The notes beneath the pieces are model-generated. The model did no database searches. It saw nothing but the letters and a program-made list of their open reading frames with translations, and was not told where the DNA came from. Positions 25,760 to 34,594 of a DNA stretch of 64,000 nt are shown here, piece by piece; position 1 is the first letter of the stretch, and each line of letters begins with the position of its first letter. The translations under genes were made by a program, and so were the position numbers. Source of the stretch: JBBQNJ01 sp038329845 (GTDB lineage: Bacteria; Planctomycetota; Phycisphaerae; Tepidisphaerales; Tepidisphaeraceae); contig JBBQNJ010000008.1 in assembly GCA_038329845.1 (NCBI GenBank), positions 17,452-81,451 on the forward strand, written 5' to 3'.

Positions 25760-27046
25760 ATGAGCCAGTTCAAAAGCGATGCGGTCGACTTAAATCCCAA
25801 CGTTGACACCGAACTTGGAAAAGTGGTCGTGGACCTTGGCTTGGCCACGCGCACCGAGGTCGAGTTCTGCCGCGAGCAGCAGAAGCAGTCTTCCGATCCC
25901 AACCAGCGCAGCCTCACCGATCTGCTGGTCGAACACAGCTTCATCACCCCCAACCAGGTCAAACGCATCCGAGGCCAGATCGAGGAGCGGAAAAACTCGC
26001 AAATTCCAGGCTATCAACTGATCAGCAAACTCGGCAAAGGGGCCATGGCCACGGTCTACAAGGCCCGCCAGCTTTCGCTGGACCGGATCGTGGCCGTTAA
26101 GGTGCTTCCCAGGAAAATGGGCGAGAGTGAAGAGTTCGTACAGCGGTTCTACAAAGAGGGAAAGGCCGCGGCCAAGCTGTCGCACAATAATATCGTCCAG
26201 GCGATCGACGTGAACTCGACGCCCGAGGGTTTCCATTATTTTGTGATGGAGTACATCGAGGGCAAGACGCTCTACGACATGATGGCCCCCCCGCCGGCCG
26301 GGGACGGCAAGGCCTTCTCCGAGGCCGAAGCGCTGGATGTGATGCGGCAAATTACCGGCGCAATGGTCCATGCCCATCAGCGCGGGCTGATTCACCGCGA
26401 CATCAAACCCAAGAACATCCTGCTGACCCCCGAGGGCGTGGCCAAGCTCACCGACCTGGGGCTGGCCCGCGCCATGGATGACAAGGAAGCGGCCGAAAGC
26501 GAGGCGGGCAAGGCCTACGGCACGCCCTACTACATCAGCCCCGAGCAGATTCGCGGCGAAGTGGACATCGACTTCCGCGCGGATATTTATTCCCTGGGCG
26601 CAACGATGTATCACCTGGTGACCGGTCGCCCGCCGTTCGACGGCGAAACGCCCAGCGCCGTGATGCACAAGCACCTCAAGCAGCCGCTCACGCCCGCCGA
26701 CCACGTGAACACCGCCTTGAGCGCCGGCGTCGGCGAGATCATCGACGTGTGCATGGCCAAACAGCGCGACGAGCGCTACAACAGGACCGAAGATCTGTTG
26801 GAAGATCTTCGCGCCGTGGCGCAAGGCCATCCCCCCCTTCATGCCCGCCGCGCCGTCGATCTGGAATCGCTGGCGAAAATGGAGCAGGAGACCGGCAAGA
26901 CCGTGGACCTTCCCCCCAGTTCTCCGACAAGTCTCGATGCCTGGAAGCAACTGCTCAATTCGCCGATCGGCAAGCTGATGCTTTCCGCCTTGGCAGCGTC
27001 GATTCTGGTAAACCTGATTCTGCTCATCGTTTTTCTGATCCGCTGA
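25760..27046 (+). CDS. Membrane-anchored Ser/Thr protein kinase
   Basis: 428 residues with this start (an ATG four codons upstream is also possible). Residues 15-70 form a small helical domain (LGKVVVDLGLATRTEVEFC ... LTDLLVEHSFITPNQVKRI) that resembles the N-terminal domain of type II secretion/pilus ATPases (inference). A Hanks-type kinase follows: glycine loop GKGAMATVYKA, the lysine in VAVKVL, catalytic HRDIKPKN, DLG in place of DFG, activation segment GTPYYISPEQ and DIYSLG. The last 25 residues are one membrane helix with only Arg after it, so the kinase faces the cytoplasm. No PASTA repeats. Targets unknown. Confidence 0.9.
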   Translation: MSQFKSDAVDLNPNVDTELGKVVVDLGLATRTEVEFCREQQKQSSDPNQRSLTDLLVEHSFITPNQVKRIRGQIEERKNSQIPGYQLISKLGKGAMATVYKARQLSLDRIVAVKVLPRKMGESEEFVQRFYKEGKAAAKLSHNNIVQAIDVNSTPEGFHYFVMEYIEGKTLYDMMAPPPAGDGKAFSEAEALDVMRQITGAMVHAHQRGLIHRDIKPKNILLTPEGVAKLTDLGLARAMDDKEAAESEAGKAYGTPYYISPEQIRGEVDIDFRADIYSLGATMYHLVTGRPPFDGETPSAVMHKHLKQPLTPADHVNTALSAGVGEIIDVCMAKQRDERYNRTEDLLEDLRAVAQGHPPLHARRAVDLESLAKMEQETGKTVDLPPSSPTSLDAWKQLLNSPIGKLMLSALAASILVNLILLIVFLIR

Positions 27047-27181
27047 AGAATTCGCCGTTTCGCCCGCGGATGCACCGGCATTCCACTCAAACCGACATCG
27101 CGGCCCGCCGGGTTGACAATCCCACCCAATGGATTGCCGGGCGTTGACGGACGATGGCGGCGGGAATAGCTTTGCAGTTCG

Positions 27182-28027
27182 ATGAGCGGCGTCGCGGCGA
27201 TCGAGAATTCGTCTCCCAGCCCGGCGGCGCCGCGCGGGGTGATGCGCACCGTCTGGCGCCACCGCGAGCTGCTGGGACAGTTGATCCGGCGCGATGTGGC
27301 GCACAAATATCGTGGCGCGGTTCTGGGGGCGATCTGGTCGTTCGTCACGCCGCTGGTGATGCTCGGCATCTATACCTTCGTCTTCACCGTCATTTTTCAT
27401 CCCCATTGGTCCGGCCCCCAGCAGGGCACCGGCTATTTCGCATTAACCCTCTTCGCCGGATTGATCCCTTTTCAGTTCTTCGCCGAGGTAGTCAATCGCT
27501 CGCCGGGCATGATTCTCCAGGTGCCCAATTATGTGAAAAAGGTCGTTTTCCCGCTCGAGGTGCTGCCGATGATGGCCGTCGGATCGGCGCTGATCCATGC
27601 CCTGGTCAGCACGCTGATTCTGCTGATCGGCGTGGGCGTGCTGCTGCACACGTTCGCATGGCAGGTGGTCTGGCTGCCGGTCATGTTCATCCCCTTGATC
27701 CTCTTGACCGTGGGGATGAGCTGGTTTCTTTCATCCCTGGGAACGTACCTGCGCGACCTGCGCGAAGCGGTTGGCCCGGTGGTGCAGATGGCGATGTTTC
27801 TCACCCCGATTTTCTACCCCTTAAGCAGCCTTCCGCCGGCCATGCGCCCGGTGCTTCAGGCCAACCCGCTGACAGTCATCGTCGATGGGTTTCGCCACGC
27901 GCTGCTGGGCCAGGAATGGACGACTCGCCCGGCGTGGATCGCCTGGACAATCGCCAGCGCTCTGATCGCGCTGGGGGGATTCACCTGGTTCCAGAAGACC
28001 AAACGCGGCTTCGCGGATGTGATGTGA
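27182..28027 (+). CDS. wzm: ABC-2-type polysaccharide export permease
   Basis: 281 residues with about six membrane helices. RRDVAHKYRGAVLGAIWSFVTPL is the conserved N-terminal cytoplasmic segment of the Wzm/TagG/RfbA family, and PIFYPLSSLPPAMRP with NPLTVIVDGFRHALL near the C-terminus is equally typical. Together with the ATPase encoded one base downstream it would export an O-antigen-like or teichoic-acid-like polysaccharide on undecaprenyl diphosphate. The symbol is by family; the substrate is unknown. Confidence 0.9.
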   Translation: MSGVAAIENSSPSPAAPRGVMRTVWRHRELLGQLIRRDVAHKYRGAVLGAIWSFVTPLVMLGIYTFVFTVIFHPHWSGPQQGTGYFALTLFAGLIPFQFFAEVVNRSPGMILQVPNYVKKVVFPLEVLPMMAVGSALIHALVSTLILLIGVGVLLHTFAWQVVWLPVMFIPLILLTVGMSWFLSSLGTYLRDLREAVGPVVQMAMFLTPIFYPLSSLPPAMRPVLQANPLTVIVDGFRHALLGQEWTTRPAWIAWTIASALIALGGFTWFQKTKRGFADVM

Positions 28028-28028
28028 C

Positions 28029-29396
28029 ATGAGCCAGCCGGTCCTCGAAGCCCAGAATGTCGGGAAGATGTACCGCATGTACCGGCGGCCGGTGGATCGG
28101 CTGCTGCAAATCCTGCGCGGGGGCGATCACGGCCGATCGTTCTGGGCCCTGCGCGATGTATCGTTTTCTCTCTCGCCCGGCGAAGCCCTGGGGATCATCG
28201 GGCGCAACGGTTCGGGCAAGAGTACGCTTCTGCAACTGCTCGCCGGCGTGCTTCAGCCAACCGAAGGCTCGGTGACAACCGCCGGTCGGATCGCGGCGCT
28301 GCTCGAGTTGGGCAGCGGGTTCAACCCCGAATACAGCGGCCGCGACAACGTCTACATGAACGGTGCGATTCTCGGCCTGAGCCGCGCGCAGATGGACCAG
28401 CGATACGATCGCATCGCCGATTTCGCCGAAATTGGGGATTTTATCGAGCAGCCGGTGAAGACCTATTCCAGCGGAATGTTCGTTCGTCTGGCATTCGCCG
28501 TCGCCACGCATGTCGATGCCGAGGTCTTGCTGGTGGATGAAGCATTGGCCGTGGGCGACGTCTTTTTCCGCCAGAAGTGTTACCGCCATCTCACGGCGAT
28601 GCGCCAACGCGGGCTGAGCGTGATCCTGGTGACACACTCGATGGCCGATGTCGAGCAGTTCTGCCAGCGGGCGATCTTGCTGCACAAAGGCCAGGCTGTC
28701 TTCGCCGGGCCGTCCAGCGAGGCGGTGAAGCATTATTATCTGGTCGAACAATCCGAGCGGGCGTCGATAGGGACGGCGTCCAAACCGGCGCCGGACGAAA
28801 CGGCCAAGCCGCCGTCTTTCGAGGCGTCGCTGCCGCGCCCAAGTCCTTCGGCGATGATCGATCTGTCGGACGCCAGCCAGATCAGCGACGCCGGCGCCCG
28901 ATGCGTCGGGCTGGCCCTGTGCAATCTCGGCGGCGAGCCTTGCCGGGTGTTCGAGCAAACCCAGCGAATGGTGGTCTGGACCGAGTGGCAGTTGGCGCGG
29001 GAGATCGAAGTGCCGGTCGGGGGCGTGACGCTGCGCGATGAGAAGGGATTGACAGTCCACGGCAAGAACACGCTGCAACTGCCGGTCGATCCCCCCCGCC
29101 GGGTGGCGGCGGGCCAGACGGTGCGATTCGCCCAGGAAATCGAGCTGTCGCTGCGAAGCGGCGAGTACACGCTGGAAGTGGGATTGGCGGCGCTGAGCGC
29201 CGAGGATTTCGACCGCCGTGGGATCTACCCCCATGTCGAACTTCATGCGCGGACCCACCGGCTGTGCCACCTGCCCGGCGTGGTCGCGTTTTCGGTAATC
29301 CCCAGAAAACTGCCGCTGCCGCCCGGCACATTGACCCAACTCCCCCACTACGGCGCCGCCGACCTTCCCGGCGCCGCCCGCATCGCCGTGGAATGA
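28029..29396 (+). CDS. wzt: Polysaccharide export ABC ATPase with C-terminal glycan-binding domain
   Basis: 455 residues. The nucleotide-binding domain has Walker A GRNGSGKST, signature YSSGM and Walker B VLLVDEALAVGD. The short helical segment GLSRAQMDQRYDRIADFAEIGDF is typical of Wzt/TagH. After about residue 260 comes a beta-rich domain (ALCNLGGEPCRVFEQTQRMV ... SLRSGEYTLEVGLAA) like the Wzt carbohydrate-binding domain, which in known systems recognises the capped non-reducing end of the chain. Coupled to the permease gene just upstream. Confidence 0.9.
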   Translation: MSQPVLEAQNVGKMYRMYRRPVDRLLQILRGGDHGRSFWALRDVSFSLSPGEALGIIGRNGSGKSTLLQLLAGVLQPTEGSVTTAGRIAALLELGSGFNPEYSGRDNVYMNGAILGLSRAQMDQRYDRIADFAEIGDFIEQPVKTYSSGMFVRLAFAVATHVDAEVLLVDEALAVGDVFFRQKCYRHLTAMRQRGLSVILVTHSMADVEQFCQRAILLHKGQAVFAGPSSEAVKHYYLVEQSERASIGTASKPAPDETAKPPSFEASLPRPSPSAMIDLSDASQISDAGARCVGLALCNLGGEPCRVFEQTQRMVVWTEWQLAREIEVPVGGVTLRDEKGLTVHGKNTLQLPVDPPRRVAAGQTVRFAQEIELSLRSGEYTLEVGLAALSAEDFDRRGIYPHVELHARTHRLCHLPGVVAFSVIPRKLPLPPGTLTQLPHYGAADLPGAARIAVE

Positions 29397-29500
29397 TCTC
29401 GCCTCATCGCACCAAGGGAAAACCCAGAATATCCCTCCCAGCGCCGCTGCCCGGGATGAACGGGCTGATGGCTTCTGAATGTCCGCGTCTTCAAGGAAAA

Positions 29501-29612
29501 CGGGGACGCGCTTCTTTTTCACCATTCTCACCACAGTTTTTTGAAATGCTCAATTAAATATCATTTGTAATAGCGCAACTATATTATGCTGTGAAAAAAG
29601 AAGTGCGTCCCA
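29501..29612. repeat. Palindromic REPIN/MITE-like element, copy 2
   Basis: A 112-base element with imperfect 22-base inverted arms: the left arm begins CGGGGACGCGCTTCTTTTTC (29501) and the right arm GTGAAAAAAGAAGTGCGTCC (29591). The arms match those of the element at 8285-8514 but the AT-rich interiors differ, apart from a shared GCGNAACTAT near the right arm. It fills the gap between wzt and the next methyltransferase gene. Confidence 0.75.
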
Positions 29613-29692
29613 TTTTTTCCCGGCGTGCCTTGTCGGACGTGCGGCAACAAGCGGCTTGTCGGCTTGCCTCGGGCGCGGTACAGGGTTGGGCG

Positions 29693-30526
29693 ATGGAGCG
29701 AGCGACGTTGACGGTCGAGGAGGTGCTGGGCGGGTTCGACGCCGTGGCGCGGTTGTATCCCAATGTGCCGCCGCTGTGCATGTGGCGGGCGTGGGAAGTC
29801 GCCGGGTATGTCCGGTTCCCGCTGCGCGACCCGGTGCTGGATGTGGGGTGCGGGGATGGGGCGTTCTTTCGGCTGGTGCATGGCAATATCCGTCGGGTTA
29901 CGGGCATCGACCACGCTGAACAGGCGGTAATCGAGGCGCGAAAGTCAGGTGTGTATGCACAGGTGATCCAGGCCCCGGCGCAGCGGATCGCCGCCGCCGT
30001 CGCCGGCGAACGATTCGCTTCGGCGTTCGCCAATTGCTCGCTGGAACACATGGACGATCTTCCGGCGGTGTTAGCGCAGGTACGCGGGGCGCTGGCCCCG
30101 GGGGGTGAGTTCGTTTTCTCGGTCGTCACCGACCGGTTCGTGTCGTGGAACCCCCTGCCGAAGCTGGCCGATCTTCTCGGCGGCTCGGGCGCGCCGGTCG
30201 CCGCGGCGCATGTGGACTATCATCACCTGGTCAATCCCCTCAGCCCCGCGCAATGGGCCAGGCATCTGCGTGATGCGGGGTTTGACCGGATCGAGCATCT
30301 GCCGATCATGCCCGAAGCCAGCGCCCGGGTCTTTTTGCTGCTGGACAACCTCTGGCACATGCCGGCGGCGCACGGCGAGGTGGGCGGCGAGCTGCGGCGC
30401 TGGCTGCACGGCCGCGGACCGGGGCTGATTCCCGGACTGCGATCGATGTTCGAGGGATTGCTGCGAATGGAAAGGGATTTCGCCACCGGCTGCGGCGCAA
30501 TTTTCAGCGCCCGGGCCGCGAGATGA
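29693..30526 (+). CDS. Class I SAM-dependent methyltransferase
   Basis: 277 residues. SAM-binding motif I is VLDVGCGDGAFFRLV, followed by GIDHAEQAV (acidic end of strand 2) and FASAFANCSLEHMDDLPAVL, the Methyltransf_11 pattern. The ATG giving MERATLTVEEV was chosen; the open frame starts earlier, but inside the palindromic element. Substrate unknown. Its position after wzm-wzt suggests a glycan or lipid-linked target, possibly the terminal methylation that Wzt proteins recognise (inference). Confidence 0.82.
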   Translation: MERATLTVEEVLGGFDAVARLYPNVPPLCMWRAWEVAGYVRFPLRDPVLDVGCGDGAFFRLVHGNIRRVTGIDHAEQAVIEARKSGVYAQVIQAPAQRIAAAVAGERFASAFANCSLEHMDDLPAVLAQVRGALAPGGEFVFSVVTDRFVSWNPLPKLADLLGGSGAPVAAAHVDYHHLVNPLSPAQWARHLRDAGFDRIEHLPIMPEASARVFLLLDNLWHMPAAHGEVGGELRRWLHGRGPGLIPGLRSMFEGLLRMERDFATGCGAIFSARAAR

Positions 30527-30554
30527 GTTGTCCGCCAACGGTGACGCCGCCGCG

Positions 30555-31394
30555 ATGTCGATGGATTTGTGCATTCTCGCCTCCGGGTCTTCGGGCAACT
30601 GCTCGATCGTGCGCTGCGGCGATGGCGCGATCCTGATCGACGCGGGGATCGGACCGCGAACCTGCGCCGCCCGGCTGAACGGACTGGGCGTGACGCTCGA
30701 CGCGGTGCGGGCGATCCTTCTGACCCACCTCGACCGCGACCACTTCACGCCCCACTTCGCCGCCACGATCGTGGCCCGCGGAATCCAGGTGCATTGTCAC
30801 CGCTCGCTGCGCGGCCAGGTGATCGCCATGTTGCAAGGGGTGTCGGACCTGGTGCGGCCGTTCGATGCCGGTGAGTTTTCGCCGATGCCCGAGGTGAATG
30901 TCGCGCCGATCCACCTGGCCCACGACCGCGAGGGGTCGCACGGGTTCGTCATCGACGCCGAAGGCTGCCGAATCGCCTATGCCACCGACCTGGGTCATGT
31001 ACCGGCGCATCTGCCCCTCCGATTCAGCGGTGCCGACGTGCTGGCGCTGGAGAGCAACTACGATCCGGCGATGCAGCTCGCAAGCCGGCGCTCGGCGCGG
31101 CTCAAGCAGCGGATCATGGGCGGGCGCGGGCATCTCTCGAACGACCAGGCGCTGGAACTGATCCGGGCGGTGTTCGATCAGTCTCAGCGGCGCGGCGATG
31201 CGCTGCCGGGAAATATCGTGTTGCTGCACCGCAGCCGCCAATGCAACTGTCCGCGGCTGCTGCGCGACTTGTTCAGCCGTGATTCGCGCTTGGCCGGGCG
31301 GGTGATCTTCGCCGAGCAACATCAGCGCACCGAGTGGATCACCCCGCGTCCGCGCCCGCCGATCCCGGGCGAGCAGTTGCGCCTCTGGGCGTAA
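30555..31394 (+). CDS. MBL-fold metallohydrolase (YycJ/WalJ-like)
   Basis: 279 residues. It begins with the family pattern LCILASGSSGNCSIV, followed by ILIDAGIGPR. The metal-binding motif LLTHLDRDHF (HxxxDH type) follows near residue 63. YATDLGHV, LALESNYDP and the C-terminal HRSRQCN region are in the expected positions. YycJ-like enzymes are cytoplasmic nucleases or phosphodiesterases of poorly defined role. The start codon is uncertain between two ATGs six bases apart. Convergent with the next gene, only nine bases away. Confidence 0.85.
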   Translation: MSMDLCILASGSSGNCSIVRCGDGAILIDAGIGPRTCAARLNGLGVTLDAVRAILLTHLDRDHFTPHFAATIVARGIQVHCHRSLRGQVIAMLQGVSDLVRPFDAGEFSPMPEVNVAPIHLAHDREGSHGFVIDAEGCRIAYATDLGHVPAHLPLRFSGADVLALESNYDPAMQLASRRSARLKQRIMGGRGHLSNDQALELIRAVFDQSQRRGDALPGNIVLLHRSRQCNCPRLLRDLFSRDSRLAGRVIFAEQHQRTEWITPRPRPPIPGEQLRLWA

Positions 31395-31403
31395 CCTGAT
31401 GAC

Positions 31404-33365
31404 CTATAGCCCAAGTTCGACCGCCAGCCGCAGAACTTCGGCCACGCTCCATGCCTGAGCGAACGCACCCACGGGCCGATGCGGTGGATCGGCCTCGAAA
31501 ATCTCGGCGATCTGTCCGATGCACCCATCATTGGCCATGTGATCCAGCAGCGGTGTGAGCCATTCGATGGCCTGCGCCCGCGATTCGGCGGATCGGTTGT
31601 TGACGCGTAGATACGCCTCCAGAAACGCCCCGATCGGCCAGGCCCAGACAGTGCCGTTGTGATAGGCCGCATCGCGGCGCATCTGCTCGCCGTGATAGTG
31701 CCCGTGATAATTCGGATCGCTCGCCGCTAAGGATCGCAGCCCCATCGGCGTGAGCAACTCGCGCCGCACCACCTCGACGACGGCGCTGCACTGCTCGGGA
31801 AGCAACGGGCTGTGTTCGAGGCTGGCGGCGAAAATCTGGTTGGGGCGGATCGACGTGTCGCGCTTCCCCTCATGCACGACGTCCGCCAGCCCGCGAAACG
31901 GGCTGAGCCAGAACGCTTTGCGGAAGCTCTCGGCCACCCGCCCGGCGAGATCCGCCTGGCCCATCAGCACCAGGGCGTGATGCCACAGGGCATTGATCTC
32001 GACGCATTTTCCCTGGCGCGGGGTGAACGCGATCCCGCCGCACTTGGCGTCCATCCAAGTCAACTGCGTTTGCGAATCGCCTTGCGTGATCAAACTGTCC
32101 GAAGGATCCATGCGGATTCCGTAGCGGGTTCCGCGCTGATATCCCTGGACAATCCCGCGGCACGCAGGCAGAAGCGATTGGCTAAACGTCGCCTCATCGC
32201 CGCTGATGCGCCGGTATTCATAACACGCATGGATGAACCACAGGCTGGCATCAACGGTGTTGTAATGCGGCTGATTGCTGTAGTCGTCGAACAGGTTGGG
32301 GATCATTCCCTCGCTGACGTAATTGGCGAACAGGCACAGCACCTGCCGCGCCTGCGTCCAGCGACCGCTGGTCAGCAGCAGCCCGGGCAGCGAGATCATC
32401 ACGTCGCGGCCCCAGTCGGCGAACCAGGGGTATCCCGCGATGATGCTGGCGCCGCGCTGGCCGTCGGGATTGGTGCGGGTGACGACAAAATCATTGGCCG
32501 CGTGAAGCAGCCGGCGGAGGGTAATTGATGGATCGGCGCGGCGGGCCATGTCCGAAGCCGAATCGCTCGACTCGTTGGCCGCCCGCGCGATTCGCTGGAC
32601 CTCGCAGTCCCAGTCGTGATCCAGCTTCTCATCGACCATCCCCGCCCAGAGGGTCACCACCGTCTTTTCCCCAATCGACACGGCAAACCGCCCGGCCTGG
32701 AATAAATCCTCGACGTCGTCCTGTCCCCGTTCGCTTTCCACCCGGTAGACATGCCCCATCCACCAGTCCTCGCCGGGCGTGAATCTCATCGCGTCGCAGC
32801 GCATCCACAGGGTCTTGCCATCGCGCGAAACCGAAGCGCAGGATCCCTGCCCGCGAACGTGGAATCCATCGGTCCTGCCGCGCCGAAGGGCATGAAAGTC
32901 GCGCATCGCCACCATCGGCAGCAGACGCAGCTCCCCGCGCTTGCCCGGCGGCGGCTCGATGATGTATCGCACCCCCGCGACGTTCGTCTGCCAGACCATC
33001 AACACCTGCTTGGTGATGCGCCAGCCTTCCACGTCGAAATGGAAATCGGCGGTGTGGCCAAGATCGAACCCGCGCAGGTACTGATCGCCGCGCGGGTGAA
33101 AGCGTTCGCCGGCGAACTCGTTGACGGAAAACTCGAGCATCCGCTCGGGGTGATCTTCGGGGACGATGACCTCGCCCAGGCGGCTTAAGGCGATCATTCG
33201 ACCGACTGGGGGCGCCGTCGCGGCGCAAAGCAGCCCGTGATAGCGCCGGGTGTTGCAACCACAGATCGTCGAGGAGGCAAATCCCCCGATTCCATTGGTC
33301 AAAAGCCACTCTCGCTGCAAGATCGGCTCGAGCCGGCCGTCGGCGTCCAAATGAAACAGGGGCAT
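31404..33365 (-). CDS. Amylo-alpha-1,6-glucosidase-type glycogen debranching enzyme
   Basis: 653 residues. The N-terminal domain has EWLLTNGIGGFASSTICGCNTRRYHGLL, the standard opening of bacterial GDE_N proteins. The C-terminal catalytic (alpha/alpha)6-barrel has SIIAGYPWFADWGRDVMISLPGL, the acidic GH133-type active-site signature, then NLFDDYSNQPHYNTVDASLWFI and YHNGTVWAWPIGAFLEAYL. Predicted to cleave alpha-1,6 branches in glycogen. The start MPLFHLDADG is preferred over a codon 16 residues upstream. Isolated from other glycogen genes here. Confidence 0.92.
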   Translation of the reverse strand: MPLFHLDADGRLEPILQREWLLTNGIGGFASSTICGCNTRRYHGLLCAATAPPVGRMIALSRLGEVIVPEDHPERMLEFSVNEFAGERFHPRGDQYLRGFDLGHTADFHFDVEGWRITKQVLMVWQTNVAGVRYIIEPPPGKRGELRLLPMVAMRDFHALRRGRTDGFHVRGQGSCASVSRDGKTLWMRCDAMRFTPGEDWWMGHVYRVESERGQDDVEDLFQAGRFAVSIGEKTVVTLWAGMVDEKLDHDWDCEVQRIARAANESSDSASDMARRADPSITLRRLLHAANDFVVTRTNPDGQRGASIIAGYPWFADWGRDVMISLPGLLLTSGRWTQARQVLCLFANYVSEGMIPNLFDDYSNQPHYNTVDASLWFIHACYEYRRISGDEATFSQSLLPACRGIVQGYQRGTRYGIRMDPSDSLITQGDSQTQLTWMDAKCGGIAFTPRQGKCVEINALWHHALVLMGQADLAGRVAESFRKAFWLSPFRGLADVVHEGKRDTSIRPNQIFAASLEHSPLLPEQCSAVVEVVRRELLTPMGLRSLAASDPNYHGHYHGEQMRRDAAYHNGTVWAWPIGAFLEAYLRVNNRSAESRAQAIEWLTPLLDHMANDGCIGQIAEIFEADPPHRPVGAFAQAWSVAEVLRLAVELGL

Positions 33366-33508
33366 GGCACCTCGATTGAAAAATCCACGCGGCGTGGCGT
33401 TGACCGGCACCATAGCGACAACCCCCGCGCCGGTCGAGGATCAGCCTCGGCGCGTGAGGGACATCCCCCCACGCACGCGGCATAGACCGCCAACCGCCGG
33501 ATGCGCGA

Positions 33509-33662
33509 TCGCCCGTTTTTGAGAATGGGGACGATATTCTCCGGCGGGGACTTTTCCTGCTGATCGGCGCCTTGTCCACCCCGCTCCATGCCCGCTGGCA
33601 GCCGGCGGTGCGGGCGACGCCGGCGGTGCGGGCGATGCAACACAGCGACCGGCGGTGCGGCT
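33509..33662 (+). pseudogene. Decayed fragment of the membrane-PAS sensor gene
   Basis: About 150 bases that align with 44791-44925, inside the PAS sensor gene on the same strand. Shared words include AATGGGGACGATAT, GGGACTTTTCCTGCTGAT, CCATGCCCG and GGCGGTG. Small indels, an internal duplication of CCGGCGGTGCGGGCGA and loss of frame show it is not coding. It lies in the 442-base gap 33366-33807, where I see no other gene. Confidence 0.75.
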
Positions 33663-33807
33663 GAGCATCGCCCCGCGACCGGTGGCGGCCCGGCTGATCC
33701 TGGAATCCTGAAAAAGGGGATCGGGTACACTCGACCACGCGCTGCTTCGGGCCGCATATTTTGCGAGTTCACGGGCAAGAGTGTGTCGGCAGGTTCACCC
33801 GACCCCC

Positions 33808-34236
33808 TTATTTGAGGGCCGCCAGATAGGCGCCGAAGGCGATCAGGACGATGCCGAACCAGTTGGCCGGGCCGGGGCGGTCGCCGAGCAGCAGCACCGC
33901 CAGCATGACGGCCAAGGGCATGCTCAGCTTGTCGATCGGCGCGACCTGGGACACCGTGCCGACTTGGATGGCCTTGAAATAGAACAGCCACGATACGGCG
34001 CCGGCCAGGCCGGACAAGACGATCATCGTCAGCGCCCGCCCGTGCAGCGACTGCGCCTTGGACCAAAGCCCCATCCCCCCGCACAGCGCCACTAGGAACG
34101 CCGTCATCACCACACTGCGGATCGTCGTGGCCAATGTGGAGTTGATGTCCTTCATCCCGATCTTGCCGAAGATGCCCACCAGCGACGCGGCACCGGCCGA
34201 AAGCAAGGCGTACACCAGCCATCGTTGGTCATTCAT
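33808..34236 (-). CDS. Single-domain EamA/DMT-family transporter
   Basis: 142 residues, about five membrane helices. One EamA repeat is visible: the N-terminal WLVYALLSAGAASLVGIFGKIGM, then SWLFYFKAIQVGTVSQVAPIDKL with the characteristic proline, and the C-terminal GDRPGPANWFGIVLIAFGAYLA. Half-length proteins of this group probably work as dimers, like small multidrug-resistance proteins; the substrate is unknown. Monocistronic between a noncoding region and a divergent small gene. Confidence 0.85.
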   Translation of the reverse strand: MNDQRWLVYALLSAGAASLVGIFGKIGMKDINSTLATTIRSVVMTAFLVALCGGMGLWSKAQSLHGRALTMIVLSGLAGAVSWLFYFKAIQVGTVSQVAPIDKLSMPLAVMLAVLLLGDRPGPANWFGIVLIAFGAYLAALK

Positions 34237-34407
34237 GGACGGTGAGTGTATCGGATCGGCGGTTCGGGTCGTAGGCGACCGCGTCGGCGCTTCCGATCGG
34301 ATGGCCAGTGGTCGAACGGCCGCGGCGATCGAACATGGGCTTCAAGGCGGGCGTCGCGCGATTCGATAAGGACCGGGGGGGAGCCTTTCAATCCGGAGAG
34401 ACGCGCC

Positions 34408-34575
34408 ATGCCGGTCCAGATGATTTGCCCGAATCTTCGTTGCCGAAAGATGTTGACCGTCCCCGAGGATGTGCGCGGGAAGCTGGTCAAATGTCAGCAT
34501 TGCCAGACCATGTTCCGGGTGCTGGACGCCCGTCCGGTGAAGCCTGCCATGGCCGGCGCCGGTGAGCGCAAATAG
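34408..34575 (+). CDS. Small zinc-ribbon protein
   Basis: 55 residues. Four cysteines in the arrangement C-x4-C ... C-x2-C (CPNLRC and CQHC), with TVPEDVRGKLVKCQHCQTMF between, match the MJ0042-type zinc-ribbon motif common as a planctomycete N-terminal module, here standing alone. A GGAGAG ribosome-binding site precedes the ATG. Function unknown; possibly DNA- or protein-binding. Confidence 0.65.
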   Translation: MPVQMICPNLRCRKMLTVPEDVRGKLVKCQHCQTMFRVLDARPVKPAMAGAGERK

Positions 34576-34594
34576 GCGTTTGCCCCCCGCCACT

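Noticed and set aside
29591..29692. 34-codon upstream start for the methyltransferase
   Set aside because: These codons come from the right arm of the palindromic element and adjacent spacer and precede any methyltransferase similarity.
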